From positions 350 through 36,614 of the forward strand of contig PCYI01000021.1 of NCBI GenBank assembly GCA_002774795.1: a stretch of 36,265 nucleotides of DNA, read 5' to 3'. Positions 17,498-27,884 of this stretch are shown in pieces. The notes under the pieces are model-generated. The model did not search any database, was not told the origin of the DNA, and saw only the letters and a list, made by a program, of their open reading frames with translations. The translations under genes were made by a program, and so were the position numbers. Source of the DNA: Candidatus Vogelbacteria bacterium CG10_big_fil_rev_8_21_14_0_10_51_16. GTDB taxonomy: Bacteria > Patescibacteriota > Minisyncoccia > Phycocordibacterales > JACRKE01. Each line of letters begins with the position of its first letter. Position 1 is the stretch's first letter.

Positions 17498-20239
17498 CTA
17501 CGCTGAACTCTGCGCGTGGCGCACGATAAACTTTCGGATCTCTTCCATAAGCACAATAGTCCCGGCGAAGGCGATGGCGAGGAACCATAAACGGGCATCC
17601 ATGGCGACAGTACCAAAAACTCGCTGAAGTGTGGGTACTGTAGTAATGACAACATGCATGAGCACGGCTACTGTGGTAGCGCCGAGCAGATACCAGTTCA
17701 TAGGCACGCGTCGGCTTGCTATCGAGGCCGTGCGAGAGCGACAGTTCCAGGCATTCCACCACTGGGAAGCGGCAAGCGCGGTTAGAATGGCCGTCTGCAA
17801 AAGCGCTCCTTGTACGATGTCACCCAAAATATACACAAAGAGGGCGGTGGCCCCGACCATCGTGACGCTCATTAAAAAAATGCGCAACGCCATCGAAGTA
17901 TCGATGAGTGACCTGGAACGGATTGGCCCGCTTTCACGCGAGCGCGCGAGTTTCGGCTCAAGCACCAAAGGAATCACAAGTATGCCGTCAGTCACAAAGT
18001 TTAGCCAAATAATCTGCGAAGCGGTAATAGGTAAGGCCGAGCCCACAAAAAGTGCCCCGACCACAAACAGAAGCTCTCCGATTGAAGTGGAGAAGAGATA
18101 GAGAAGTACCTGCTTTAGAGAGATGGTGATGCTTCTCCCCTCTTCGACGGCGGCACCCAAAGTGGAAAGATTTCCGTCTACGAGCACGATGTCGGCAGCC
18201 TCACGCGCTACCTCCGTCCCCTCCCCGCCCATGGCAATGCCCAGGTCGGCGCCCACAAGCGAGAGGGCGTCATTCACCCCGTCCCCCGTCATGGCAACCG
18301 TGTCGCCGTTTTCGCGCAGGGCCTTGACGATGCGTAGCTTGTGCTCGGGAGTAACGCGCGCGAAAACATCACGCGAAGGAACAAGCTCCAAAAGCTTTTT
18401 ATCGTCCGCCTCCTCTATTTCCAGACCGGTCAGGACGGCCGGGTCATGAGCGATGCCGACTGATTTCGCAATGGCGCGGGCGGTGAGTGGGTGGTCACCG
18501 GTAATCATCACCACCTTTATTCCCGTGGCTCGAATGTCACGTATGGCGGAAACCGCGCTTGCCCGCAAAGAGTCCGCGATGCCGAGAAGGCCCACCAAAC
18601 AAAGCTCGTCTATCTCCTCCGCTTTAGCCACAAGAGGCGCGTTTTCGCGGCGACCAACCGCGATCACTCGCAATCCTTTTTCCGAAAGTTCGCGCACCTG
18701 CGCGTCATACCATTCGCGCTCCTTTATACCACAACGCGCGCATCCACCACGTTGCCAATAGGTAACCACTTTTTCCATAATGGCCTCGGGAGCTCCGGCC
18801 ACCGAAAGGGTGGGGACCCCGGCCACGTCGTGGATGGCGGCGTGGTATTTTGTCTCCCGATGAAATGGATACTCGCGCAGAACAGGATGGGCCGCCTCGA
18901 TGGTGGCTCTGTCGAAGCCAAGCATGGCCCCAAAGGTAATCATGGCCGCCTCGGTAGGGTCACCGGAAACCACGTGCCACTGTTTGCCACCGTGCTTGGA
19001 TTCAATGATGGCCGTTGAAGAACGGGTGACGAGCCGCGCGAGCTCCATCAAGCCGGGGTTTTCATGTGGTTCGACCACCTTCTTTCCATGAGTAATAAAA
19101 CCAGTCGGCTCGTAGCCAAGCCCGCCGACCGCGTAGCGCTTGCCTTCCACGATAGCCTCCTGGACCCGCATCTCGTTTAGGGTAAGGGTGCCGGTTTTAT
19201 CAACCGCAAGCACATTTACCCGACCAAGGGCTTCGACCGCTTGCAGACGCTTTACGAGCGCATGCCTCTTGGCCATACGCGTCACCCCCACGGCGAGCAC
19301 TACCGTGACCACAATTGGAAGCCCCGATGGCACGGCCGAGACCGCAATAGCCACCGCCCCCGCAAACATCTCTCTCGCAGGCACACCGATACCAATACCC
19401 ACAAAATAGGTGGTGGAAACAATAATTCCAATTCCCCACAAAATCCCGCGCGAAAGACGCTTGATGCTCACCTTCAAGGGCGTATCCTGCTCCGCCCCCT
19501 CTAGCTCGTGGGCAATAGTGCCGATGGCAGTGGCCGTGCCGGTGGCGGTCACAACCGCGAGCGCGCGCCCACGAGTTACGGCTGTCCCCTTAAAGACCAT
19601 GCACTTCTGCTCATGTACGGGGAGCTTTGGTCTCGCAAGAGCCTCCGTCTGCTTCTCGACAGCCATCGACTCTCCGGTAAGAAGGGCCTCGTCTACAGCC
19701 AGGTCGCGCACCTCAATGAGGCGCCCATCGGCGGGCACTCGGTCGCCTTCGGCGAGCACAATGATGTCTCCGAGCACAATGCCTACATCTACTAAAGTGC
19801 GCGTCCTACCGCCTCTCAAAACAGCCGCCGTCCCCTTAGTAAAACGCTTTAAAGATCGCAGGGCCCCCTCGGCCTTGCCCCCCTGATAAGCACCGATGAT
19901 AGCGTTTAACAGAAGCACCACGGCAATGACAATAGCGTCGACATGGTCACCGATAAAAGCGACCGCGGCCGCGGAGACCATAAGAACAACTATCAAGGGG
20001 TCCGTAAATTGGCGCAGGACAATCTCCGCCCAAGTCGGAGGAGGCGCATCGGGCAAACTGTTTAGACCGTCACGCTCAAGACGCAGTTTCACTTCATGTT
20101 CCGTAAGTCCACTCCGCGTTGTGGCAAGCGCCTTCAAAGCGGCGGCAGGAGTTAGAGTGTGCCACGCACATACTGCTGATTTTTTTATTCGTCGTGACAA
20201 TAATCTATTTACCATTCCATCATTGTAGCACGGAGACAT
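17498..20239 (-). CDS. P-type cation-transporting ATPase (P2/Ca2+-ATPase-like)
   Basis: LTGESMAVEK, DKTGTLTLNE, MITGDHPLTARAIA, MTGDGVNDALSLVGADLGIAMG; 913 aa. Confidence 0.93.
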   Translation of the reverse strand: MSPCYNDGMVNRLLSRRIKKSAVCAWHTLTPAAALKALATTRSGLTEHEVKLRLERDGLNSLPDAPPPTWAEIVLRQFTDPLIVVLMVSAAAVAFIGDHVDAIVIAVVLLLNAIIGAYQGGKAEGALRSLKRFTKGTAAVLRGGRTRTLVDVGIVLGDIIVLAEGDRVPADGRLIEVRDLAVDEALLTGESMAVEKQTEALARPKLPVHEQKCMVFKGTAVTRGRALAVVTATGTATAIGTIAHELEGAEQDTPLKVSIKRLSRGILWGIGIIVSTTYFVGIGIGVPAREMFAGAVAIAVSAVPSGLPIVVTVVLAVGVTRMAKRHALVKRLQAVEALGRVNVLAVDKTGTLTLNEMRVQEAIVEGKRYAVGGLGYEPTGFITHGKKVVEPHENPGLMELARLVTRSSTAIIESKHGGKQWHVVSGDPTEAAMITFGAMLGFDRATIEAAHPVLREYPFHRETKYHAAIHDVAGVPTLSVAGAPEAIMEKVVTYWQRGGCARCGIKEREWYDAQVRELSEKGLRVIAVGRRENAPLVAKAEEIDELCLVGLLGIADSLRASAVSAIRDIRATGIKVVMITGDHPLTARAIAKSVGIAHDPAVLTGLEIEEADDKKLLELVPSRDVFARVTPEHKLRIVKALRENGDTVAMTGDGVNDALSLVGADLGIAMGGEGTEVAREAADIVLVDGNLSTLGAAVEEGRSITISLKQVLLYLFSTSIGELLFVVGALFVGSALPITASQIIWLNFVTDGILVIPLVLEPKLARSRESGPIRSRSLIDTSMALRIFLMSVTMVGATALFVYILGDIVQGALLQTAILTALAASQWWNAWNCRSRTASIASRRVPMNWYLLGATTVAVLMHVVITTVPTLQRVFGTVAMDARLWFLAIAFAGTIVLMEEIRKFIVRHAQSSA

Positions 20240-20330
20240 ATGACATTCTCCACAATACTAGGCACATCATGGCTATTATTCTGTATTGTAAGGTATGGAG
20301 CGACCGCTACTTCATCATTTGATGAGTTAC

Positions 20331-20360
20331 AAAAAAAGACCTCCATGGAGGTCTCTTTTT
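20331..20360. terminator. bidirectional Rho-independent terminator
   Basis: aaaaaaagacctccatggaggtctcttttt. Confidence 0.8.
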
Positions 20361-20379
20361 GAACGCGGTTGCGCGAAAA

Positions 20380-20535
20380 CTAGGCGGCTGCCTGCTCACC
20401 ACCTTTGGCGGGAGCGGCCTCCTCTGAAGCACCTTCCACAGGAGCTCCAGGGTTCATCGGGTCCGCGGCCGGAGCGGTGGGGTCCATAGGATTTGCGACC
20501 GGAGTGGCCGGATCAATCGGGTTTCCTTCTTCCAT
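20380..20535 (-). CDS. 51-aa Pro/Ala-rich small protein
   Basis: MEEGNPIDPATPVANPMDPTAPAADPMNPGAPVEGASEEAAPAKGGEQAAA*; terminator directly downstream; not in the ORF track. Confidence 0.6.
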   Translation of the reverse strand: MEEGNPIDPATPVANPMDPTAPAADPMNPGAPVEGASEEAAPAKGGEQAAA

Positions 20536-21027
20536 AGTATTTTGTATTTAGTCGTTATTAGGGCTGACAAAATTCGACCCCGACGCAAACAACTTCGCCC
20601 AACCTATTTAGGCAGACAAAGTCTCTGTGGCAGAAAAATCACACAACAGAGACAAAAGAGAGCGACGGTTTTTGAAGTATAGCATACTCAGACCGCTAAG
20701 CCAAATTGAAGACTTTCTGGATGGACCAAAAACCGCGGAGTCTTACATTGACTCCCATAAATGGACACACTTCGAGAGATAACATGCCAACTTAATACAC
20801 TTTTTTAGCCGCAAAACTCAAGGCAACAAAGAATGGTCGCGCTTGCGCTTTTGGCTTATCTATTGGCAAACTCCCTGTTGAGCTTTTTTTGTTTATGCGT
20901 TGTCGTTAAAATTAAAATCCGTCTTCGAAACGGATATTACAAACTAGAAAAGATAACCTGAGACTGTAGAAAGAGTAGGCACCCTCCATTTGAGAGAAGT
21001 AGGAGGAGACGTGCTACAAAAACACCA

Positions 21028-21168
21028 CAAAAGCACGAAATCATAAAACTAAAGCACGAAACAAGCACTAAATTCAAGGCTCTAAGATTAGAAACAGAAT
21101 TAGTTTAGATATTTATGATTTTGTGCTTAGAATTTGTTTCGTGCTTCAGATTTCGTGCTTCGTGCTTT
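21028..21168. repeat. inverted-repeat element, copy B (opposite orientation to copy A)
   Basis: Contains aaagcacgaaat, aaagcacgaaacaagcactaaattcaagg and the counter-oriented gaatttgtttcgtgcttcagatttcgtgcttcgtgcttt; reverse complement aligns with 4900-5020. Confidence 0.7.
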
Positions 21169-21244
21169 ATCTGGAGTTCTGTACTCTGAAGTCTGGACTC
21201 TGCCTCCTTCCAGTGGTCATTTCTCTACAGTTTCAAAATACACT

Positions 21245-22045
21245 ATGATATCAAGCACCCTTCTCACTTCGCTCTCCGCGGCTATTCTTCAACTCTCACT
21301 ACTCTATTCATCATCACTTACTTTACCTATTACAAGCGCCCATGTTTCGCCAGATGCCGGCACAAACACGACTATCCGCCCCACAAACAACCACACTGTT
21401 CAGAAAAGTGGCTCGACGACAAAAAATATCACCGGTGTAGGTGGAGCAACCAGACCCATGATATCGGCAGAAAACAGCGAGTTAGTGTCTGCCAATAGTG
21501 CTACCTCCCCCACTAATACCCTTGTCTTGACTTCTCGCTCCGTAGGGGTCGGGTCCTCGACTGGGCGATACATATCAAACTCTTCTTTAGGTAGCGCCCT
21601 CGAGGAAAATCGGAGGACGCATGTGCCGGTGCGCCTAGTGGCTCCCGCTATCGGCCTTAACGCCCCCATCATTTCCGTTGGCAAAAATGACAAAGGAGAG
21701 ATGGCTGTGCCTAGCGCCGGCTCGGGGGCGGTAGGTTGGTATAGCCACGGGGGCAGACCGGGCGAAAGTGGCACAGCTGTTCTCGCGGCTCATGTTTTTG
21801 ACGCTTTTGCAGACCTACATCGTCTCGCGATCGGCAACGACATTTATGTCAACACCGCCGAGGGCGAATCTCTTCGTTTTGTCATTGAAAAGAGAGAGCG
21901 TTACGGTATCACCGCTCTTTCACCACAAGATCTGTTCGGTGACAGGGGCTCTCCTCGCCTGCACCTCATCACCTGCGCCGGTCGCTATATCCCCGCCCTC
22001 GGCACCTACGAGGACCGCATCGTCCTCACCGCCCGCTTAATCTAG
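21245..22045 (+). CDS. class E/F-like sortase
   Basis: PVRLVAPAIGLNAPIISVGKNDKGEMAVPS...AVLAAHVF...LHLITCAGRY (TCxGR motif); likely start at M 21245 (MISSTLLTSLSAAILQLSLLYSSSLTLP) since the track ORF 5' end lies in repeat B. Confidence 0.85.
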   Translation: MISSTLLTSLSAAILQLSLLYSSSLTLPITSAHVSPDAGTNTTIRPTNNHTVQKSGSTTKNITGVGGATRPMISAENSELVSANSATSPTNTLVLTSRSVGVGSSTGRYISNSSLGSALEENRRTHVPVRLVAPAIGLNAPIISVGKNDKGEMAVPSAGSGAVGWYSHGGRPGESGTAVLAAHVFDAFADLHRLAIGNDIYVNTAEGESLRFVIEKRERYGITALSPQDLFGDRGSPRLHLITCAGRYIPALGTYEDRIVLTARLI

Positions 22046-22069
22046 ATAGTCTTCGACCTGACACTTTCT

Positions 22070-23323
22070 TCATTCACCTGCCTCTTTTTCATCGCTTTCG
22101 CTCCCTTCAAGCATCTTCTCGTCCGAGCGAGCAAAGGGGTTGCCCGCATGGCGCACACTTAAAACAAAGAGTGCGATGAGTACCAAAATAGCCACGCCCA
22201 TGCCCGCCCATGGAATCCAGGCGTGTCGTTCTGTCAGCCGACTTTCCTCATCATCGCAAACGTCGCCGATGCCATCGCCGTCGGTGTCGCGCTGGTCGCG
22301 ATTGGGTGTGTTTGGGCAATTGTCTTTATGGTTTGAGAGGCCGTCTCGGTCCCAGTCGTCGCAGGCGTCCCCGCGCCCGTTGCCGTCTATATCCTCTTGA
22401 GCGGGATTGGCGACATAAACGCAGTTATCGCGAGTATCTGGGATACTGTCTTTGTCGACATCGGCCGGAGAGAACGCTTCGTTCTCTTGGGCTAACCCCG
22501 AGGGAAGCACGAGGAGGCCGGCGTCAACTTCGAGATTTGGCCTCTCTTTGCTAGGGGGCGAGACCGCTCGGTCCGCGTCAAAATAGATGCGATAGGTGCG
22601 TTCCGGTTGCGCAAGAAAGCGGAGCGCCACCCCTTTGACGGTGGTAGCTTGGTCTTGCGTGAGCTCAAGCTCTGCCACCCGCAAGGGTTGGACATGACCA
22701 AGAGAGACGCGCCACTCTTTCGCGGTCGTAATGGGAAAAGTAATAACCGTCCCCTCCATGGGTCTTTTGGCGACCACAGTCTCCAGATTTCCGTTTTCTG
22801 TGACAACACTCACGGTGACTGTCCGTGGTAACGCGACATGAGGAGGCAAAGTGAGAGTGAGGCGCGACGAACGCACCGGCTCCGATGCCGAAAACACAAA
22901 GATAGCCTCCGTAGCTGTCTCGCCGTCGGCCACGGAGGGAAAGGAAACATAGGTAGCGGAGTCGCGGTCGACGACATCGCGCGGGGCTCCACTCGTAGTC
23001 TCCGGCAAGACACGGACACTGAAGGGAGCTTCGTTGCGTCTCTCCTCGAGACGCACTAAGTGGGGCACAAACTCCATAGTGGTCGTATCGAGAACGGCGT
23101 AGGTATAACGGTCGGAAACGGTGTCCGAAAAAGAAAGCTCGACGGCGGTCGGGACAAAGATGTCTAGTTTCGGAATGGAGCGATACTGGCGGAAGGCGCC
23201 GGTCGTCTCCTCTAGCGGTGGCGGCTCGGATATGGGAGTAAGGGCGAGAAGTGGCTGGGTCGCAAGACCAAAAACAAGGAGGCCGACAATGGAGCCAATA
23301 AGTGTAAGAGTTTTGCGGGACAT
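22070..23323 (-). CDS. exported protein with thrombospondin type 3 (Ca-binding) repeats and C-terminal TM
   Basis: [71 protein letters not shown], then TM. Confidence 0.88.
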   Translation of the reverse strand: MSRKTLTLIGSIVGLLVFGLATQPLLALTPISEPPPLEETTGAFRQYRSIPKLDIFVPTAVELSFSDTVSDRYTYAVLDTTTMEFVPHLVRLEERRNEAPFSVRVLPETTSGAPRDVVDRDSATYVSFPSVADGETATEAIFVFSASEPVRSSRLTLTLPPHVALPRTVTVSVVTENGNLETVVAKRPMEGTVITFPITTAKEWRVSLGHVQPLRVAELELTQDQATTVKGVALRFLAQPERTYRIYFDADRAVSPPSKERPNLEVDAGLLVLPSGLAQENEAFSPADVDKDSIPDTRDNCVYVANPAQEDIDGNGRGDACDDWDRDGLSNHKDNCPNTPNRDQRDTDGDGIGDVCDDEESRLTERHAWIPWAGMGVAILVLIALFVLSVRHAGNPFARSDEKMLEGSESDEKEAGE

Positions 23324-23337
23324 AATTACGGGTGGCC

Positions 23338-25284
23338 TTAATTTTTACCATCTTCTAGATTCTGTTGAGTGTCTACTCTTCGCTTTTTTCCAAAAAAAGC
23401 TGTGCCCATTAAAAGAGCGCCGATGACAAAGAAGGTGACGATACGGCCGGTGAGCTCTAACTGCCAAACATCCACAAAGATGAGTCGGGCAACCACAAGC
23501 CCGAGAAGGATACCACCGTAATGGGTCAGTCCTTTTTTCTCTTCGCTTACTCCGCGGAAATAAAGGCTGATGCCAAGAACGGTATAGACTGCAAGGGAAA
23601 GCAACGTGGCAATATCCGACGGCAAAATAGCATGACTGACCAGCCACACCAGGGCAAGCAGGTAGACACTGCCAGCGACCAAGAGTGACGAGGCGAAGGA
23701 GTTTTCTTTGTCGCCTTTTGTATCGTCTCGCACTCGGTCCGCGAAAAATGAACCAAGCGTGATAAGAATAAGGCCAAGGATAAGCAAGACGAAAAAATCC
23801 TCGTGAATAATGTTCGGAGAAGACCAAGAGGAGGCCAAAAAGCTCGGCACCGAAAGTAAGACCGGCAGAGCAAAGGTGTAGCTGGCCTTTTCTGCCAGGC
23901 GCGCATCCCGAAGAATCAGGTAGGTGATGCCGGTGAGCACGGCCGCCTCCACGCTAAAGGCAATGGTGAGCACGGCCCCCTCGAGCTCGATAGCCGTGGC
24001 GGTGGCGAGCATGACCACCCCCACTCCGGCGTAGGCCAGAAAAGCGCGGGGTCGGTGGGTGTGTACAGAGATGAGATACGAGGCCACCAGGAAAACCAAC
24101 ATACAGGCGACAATAATGAGCGATTGCCACTCCTCGGGCGCGGCCACCATAATCCAGCCAAGAAGCAGAAGCCCGTTCCAAAGAGCGGTGGTGATATCAG
24201 CGGCATCTTGGCGGTCCGGATTACGAATGATACCGGCCACGTTGCTCACAAAGAAAAGAGCGGCGAAGGCAAAGGCGATAAAGAGAAAAACATAGATGTC
24301 CTCGGCAAAGCCGGAGGCGAGCATGTTTGGCAGACTATAGAGCGTGACAATAGCGAGCGCGAGGGTATTTAAAACACGCCAGCGCGTGACGGCCACCACC
24401 CAAATGGTGCCAAGAACCACCACAAAGAGATAGGTAAACTGACTGATGGCAAAGACCTCGAGGGAGTTCACGAGCATGGGGGCGATGGAGGCGAGCAGAA
24501 GACTGGCAATAGCAAGCGGGCGCCGCTGATAGAGGACGCTCACCCAAGCGACCAAAGCCGACGTGACAAACATAACAGCAAGCGCAGAAACCGGTGTAAA
24601 AAATTCGTAGATACTGCGCGCGGCAAAGATGGTAAGGATGACCGTCGTCGAGCCGACCACCAGAAACACAGCTCCTTGGTGGACAAACTGACGCATGCGC
24701 AAAAAGCCGAAGACCATAATGCCGGCTCCCAACATAAGTCCAAGTGTGATGCGTCCCATCGGGCCAATCCAATTATGAATGAAGGCGTAGGAGGCGAGCC
24801 AACCAAAAGCAATGAGCACCAAAAAGGCGCCCAGTTTGAGAATCCAGTCCTCTTTGAGCCAAGCCACAAAGTTGTCCCAGGCATCAGGCTCGCGCGAGGG
24901 TGTTTGTTCCGGACGCAAGGTCTCCGATAACTCTTTGTGCACAACATGTTCCTCGTGCCTTGAGTCTCTTTCGCTTGTGCTCATGGCAAATGCAGATTTT
25001 TCAGCCGGAAGATTGCGGTTTAAGCCACCATGAAGAGCGTGAGCCTCTTCGGCGCCCATAAGATTAGAAGACCCGCGAGCCTCGGTCTCTTGAGCGAGCT
25101 CTCCCGTCGCGGTGGCTCGGCTCGGCGAGCCATCATTAGACAGCCCTGCCGCCAGCCTTGCTTCGAGAGCCGCCATTTGGCGCTTGAGAGCGCCGAACTT
25201 GCTAAAAAGAACGAAGCAGAGAATAAGCGCGATGATAGCAATCATACTTTCTATAAAGTTATTGAAAAGGTAGTAGGTGAACAT
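23338..25284 (-). CDS. DUF2339-like large multi-pass membrane protein
   Basis: Many TM helices; N-terminal coiled-coil [17 protein letters not shown]. Start set at [14 protein letters not shown] because the upstream 77 codons overlap the FecR gene. Confidence 0.75.
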   Translation of the reverse strand: MFTYYLFNNFIESMIAIIALILCFVLFSKFGALKRQMAALEARLAAGLSNDGSPSRATATGELAQETEARGSSNLMGAEEAHALHGGLNRNLPAEKSAFAMSTSERDSRHEEHVVHKELSETLRPEQTPSREPDAWDNFVAWLKEDWILKLGAFLVLIAFGWLASYAFIHNWIGPMGRITLGLMLGAGIMVFGFLRMRQFVHQGAVFLVVGSTTVILTIFAARSIYEFFTPVSALAVMFVTSALVAWVSVLYQRRPLAIASLLLASIAPMLVNSLEVFAISQFTYLFVVVLGTIWVVAVTRWRVLNTLALAIVTLYSLPNMLASGFAEDIYVFLFIAFAFAALFFVSNVAGIIRNPDRQDAADITTALWNGLLLLGWIMVAAPEEWQSLIIVACMLVFLVASYLISVHTHRPRAFLAYAGVGVVMLATATAIELEGAVLTIAFSVEAAVLTGITYLILRDARLAEKASYTFALPVLLSVPSFLASSWSSPNIIHEDFFVLLILGLILITLGSFFADRVRDDTKGDKENSFASSLLVAGSVYLLALVWLVSHAILPSDIATLLSLAVYTVLGISLYFRGVSEEKKGLTHYGGILLGLVVARLIFVDVWQLELTGRIVTFFVIGALLMGTAFFGKKRRVDTQQNLEDGKN

Positions 25285-25303
25285 GGGAGGCAAGATGGCC
25301 CTC

Positions 25304-26629
25304 TTAACTGGTCTGCATTCGTTTTTTGAAGAATAAGAAGGCAAGTGCGAGAATGACCAAGACAACGATGACAACCAAGACACCAGACCACCCACCCTTC
25401 TCGGCAAGGCCGGTGGCTTCAAGCTCTTCACCAGTGTATGGACGTGGATCGTCAAAGCCACCTTCATCAACTTCGAGCATTTCACCCTCCAAGAGCTCCC
25501 GCTCTGTTTCGCCAAGACGACTCACGTATGCCTTGTCTTCGGTCACAAACAGTTTTGTCTCCTTACTTTCCGCGTCATGGGCGATAATCATCTCACTGCC
25601 ACGAATAGAGGCGTTCATGGTCGGAGTTGAGACAGAGAAGTCGCTTCGGATACTTGCCGTGCGGGGGACGCGCGCCTTCACTGTCCCAGCCAGGAGTCTC
25701 GTTCGAAGCCGATGTGGGTCTTTGTCGGCCTCGCCTAAAGTAAACTCATCGAAGGTAAGCGATGTGGCCTGCCCGACTACAAGCTCGCCCCCGGGCACCA
25801 AAAGCTCGGCTTCTCCGCCAAACCCAACATCGATGCGGTCACCGGGCTGGATGGTTGTACCAACATTCAAAGTAACCCGCTCGCCGTTGACACGAACAAG
25901 CTCGACATCTCCTTTCACGTCCATTGCAACAATTTCGCGCTCCGCAACTTTTTCTACCTTGCTTGCCACACCACCAAGATTAACCTCGATCTTGGTGGCG
26001 GGTTTACTTGAGCCACCCGCTGGTAGCGGGTCAATTGGGATATCTTGGAAGCGTGCGAGCTTAATCGTGAACTTTTCGGTAAGCACCACTCCCGCCGCAA
26101 AACCTTTGCGAGAATGATAGTCGCCCACGGCTGTGTCCGGAATAATAGTGGCTGTCCCCGTCCAAATGTCGCCTTGGGCATCGAGCTTGCCTTCCATCTC
26201 CATAAAGCCGTTGAAGTCGCCGTCCGTAAGCTCGAAGGTGTATCCTACTGCCGACCTCTTAACCTCTCCTCCCTCTATGTAGGCGATAATCACCTCCCCA
26301 CCGCCGGAACCCGTAAGAGAGTAGTCCCCCGGGTGCAAGGTCGCTGAAAGATTTATCTTCCGGGGCTCGCGGGGTAGGTCATACTGCCCGGGGGGAGTCA
26401 CTTCGGCCGAACCCCGCAGAGTGCGCGCGGAAAAGTCTAGCGTACCAGTGAACTGCTGCGACGGAATACGAGAGTCGGCAAAAGAAATAGTGAACTCGGC
26501 CGAGACCGGCGCCGCCAAGAGATCTGCGGGAGCAAACAAAATTGCGGTTGCGATGAAAAAAAGACCGCTATAAAGATATAGTGATTTCATAAAAGTTATA
26601 GGATAATCTCCTTCTTTATTGATATGCAT
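25304..26629 (-). CDS. FecR-domain protein with C-terminal TM
   Basis: VRVNGERVTLNVGTTIQPGDRIDVGFGGEAELLVPGGELVVGQATSLTFDEF...SDFSVSTPTMNASIRGSEMII; C-terminal TM VLVVIVVLVILALAFLFF. Confidence 0.8.
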   Translation of the reverse strand: MHINKEGDYPITFMKSLYLYSGLFFIATAILFAPADLLAAPVSAEFTISFADSRIPSQQFTGTLDFSARTLRGSAEVTPPGQYDLPREPRKINLSATLHPGDYSLTGSGGGEVIIAYIEGGEVKRSAVGYTFELTDGDFNGFMEMEGKLDAQGDIWTGTATIIPDTAVGDYHSRKGFAAGVVLTEKFTIKLARFQDIPIDPLPAGGSSKPATKIEVNLGGVASKVEKVAEREIVAMDVKGDVELVRVNGERVTLNVGTTIQPGDRIDVGFGGEAELLVPGGELVVGQATSLTFDEFTLGEADKDPHRLRTRLLAGTVKARVPRTASIRSDFSVSTPTMNASIRGSEMIIAHDAESKETKLFVTEDKAYVSRLGETERELLEGEMLEVDEGGFDDPRPYTGEELEATGLAEKGGWSGVLVVIVVLVILALAFLFFKKRMQTS

Positions 26630-26702
26630 ACAATATCATCTCGTCTAAAAACAGCAACAGACTACATTGAAATCTTTCTCAGCACATTTGCGAAACTTCG
26701 TA

Positions 26703-27176
26703 CTACCTTATAAAACCTCCGTGCAGGGAACATTTATAGACTACCTTATCTTTCAGCAGGATTTCTTCCCCTGCGGTAAAGTTCGCGAGGTCACCTTTCC
26801 AGGAAAATCTGTATGACCAATCGCCCTCTATAAACTCTCGTGGCCCGCGGACCGGCAGTGCGTCGCCAGCGTCAGATAGTAGTGCTTCGCGGAGAAAATT
26901 GTAGACATCATCTTTATCCATAGCATCGTCAAGGATGTAGCCGAAGTAGTTCACCCCCCAGATAGGTTTGTCTTTCAAATAGACGATCTCTTCACCGACA
27001 AAGTCTCGGGGACCAAAGTATGTATCGTGGTAAGTCAGATCTCCTACTACGACATGATAGTCGTTTGAGCCAGGACGAAGCGACGCGCTGTGCTCCACTG
27101 CCTTATCAGCGTACGACGCCTTATTTGCCGTGTTCAAGAAATCTGCTAACACACTAAGCTCAATAGGATCTTGCAT
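26703..27176 (-). CDS. DUF5680-like protein
   Basis: LRPGSNDYHVVVGDLTYHDTYFGPRDFVGEEIVYLKDKPIWGVNYFGYIL. Confidence 0.65.
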   Translation of the reverse strand: MQDPIELSVLADFLNTANKASYADKAVEHSASLRPGSNDYHVVVGDLTYHDTYFGPRDFVGEEIVYLKDKPIWGVNYFGYILDDAMDKDDVYNFLREALLSDAGDALPVRGPREFIEGDWSYRFSWKGDLANFTAGEEILLKDKVVYKCSLHGGFIR

Positions 27177-27250
27177 AGTTTTTAGGTGTATTTATTTTTG
27201 CCTTAATTCGTCTATACTACTGTCATCACCAACGGAAAAGATCACCCTGT

Positions 27251-27278
27251 AAGGCCCGTCCTTATGGGGCCTTTTTTT
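27251..27278 (+). terminator. plus-strand Rho-independent terminator without an upstream plus-strand ORF
   Basis: aaggccc-gtccttatg-gggcctt followed by ttttt. Confidence 0.75.
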
Positions 27279-27308
27279 GTGGCACATCTTCATGGTGGCC
27301 CTCCTTAT

Positions 27309-27557
27309 TCACAAGTGATATGTATGGTCGTCTTTTCTGCTAATGGAAAGCAATTTTATTTCGAAAGGTGATCGCGTTGCCACCTTAAAGATAATGCGGA
27401 TTTTCCGCGTGCGCACCCGATAGATGCTCTCGTATCCTTTCAGTTTCTTGAGATCTAGCCCTTGCCAAGCGCGTGCGTAAATCCGCTTGAGAAGATCTCG
27501 TACCAGCAGCGCCTCGTCGTGATCCAGCTTGCGTAGGAATTTGTCTATGCGATCCAT
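27309..27557 (-). CDS. RelE/ParE family toxin
   Basis: MDRIDKFLRKLDHDEALLVRDLLKRIYARAWQGLDLKKLKGYESIYRVRTRKIRIIFKV; overlaps upstream antitoxin. Confidence 0.8.
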   Translation of the reverse strand: MDRIDKFLRKLDHDEALLVRDLLKRIYARAWQGLDLKKLKGYESIYRVRTRKIRIIFKVATRSPFEIKLLSISRKDDHTYHL

Positions 27558-27778
27558 GAGCGGAGACGTTTGAGCACCTCTCTGCCATCGACTCCCTCCT
27601 TATCTATTTTAGTAAAATCGACGACCTCCTCCCATCCCTGTTCTTCATTAGGAGCAGTCATGTTGAATACCGGTTTGGCCTTTTTCATTACAAGAAATGA
27701 CCTGACTCGGCTTACCTGATGAATATACTTATCCATGTTTTCCCGAAGCTCCTTCAAGCCGATAATATTTGTTTTCAT
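27545..27778 (-). CDS. Phd/YefM family antitoxin
   Basis: MKTNIIGLKELRENMDKYIHQVSRVRSFLVMKKAKPVFNM. Confidence 0.78.
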   Translation of the reverse strand: MKTNIIGLKELRENMDKYIHQVSRVRSFLVMKKAKPVFNMTAPNEEQGWEEVVDFTKIDKEGVDGREVLKRLRSWIA

Positions 27779-27884
27779 AGCTTAAGTTTATCTTAAGGTG
27801 AACATTACTGCAATAGCGAAGACGGGCAGCTTGCGCACTTCTTGCATGGCTACAAGGTTATCAAGGGCTCCACTACTAAACTGG

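Noticed and set aside
20560-20960. Possible tmRNA (ggctgacaaaattcgac resembles a tmRNA 5' end; aacgacaacgcataa resembles a tag end on the minus strand)
   Set aside because: No matching 3' acceptor/T-arm and no tag ending in a typical hydrophobic motif; spacing is wrong on both strands.
25285-25515. N-terminal extension of the DUF2339 ORF
   Set aside because: The 77 extra codons overlap the FecR coding region and lack membrane-protein character; the start at 25284 is more plausible.
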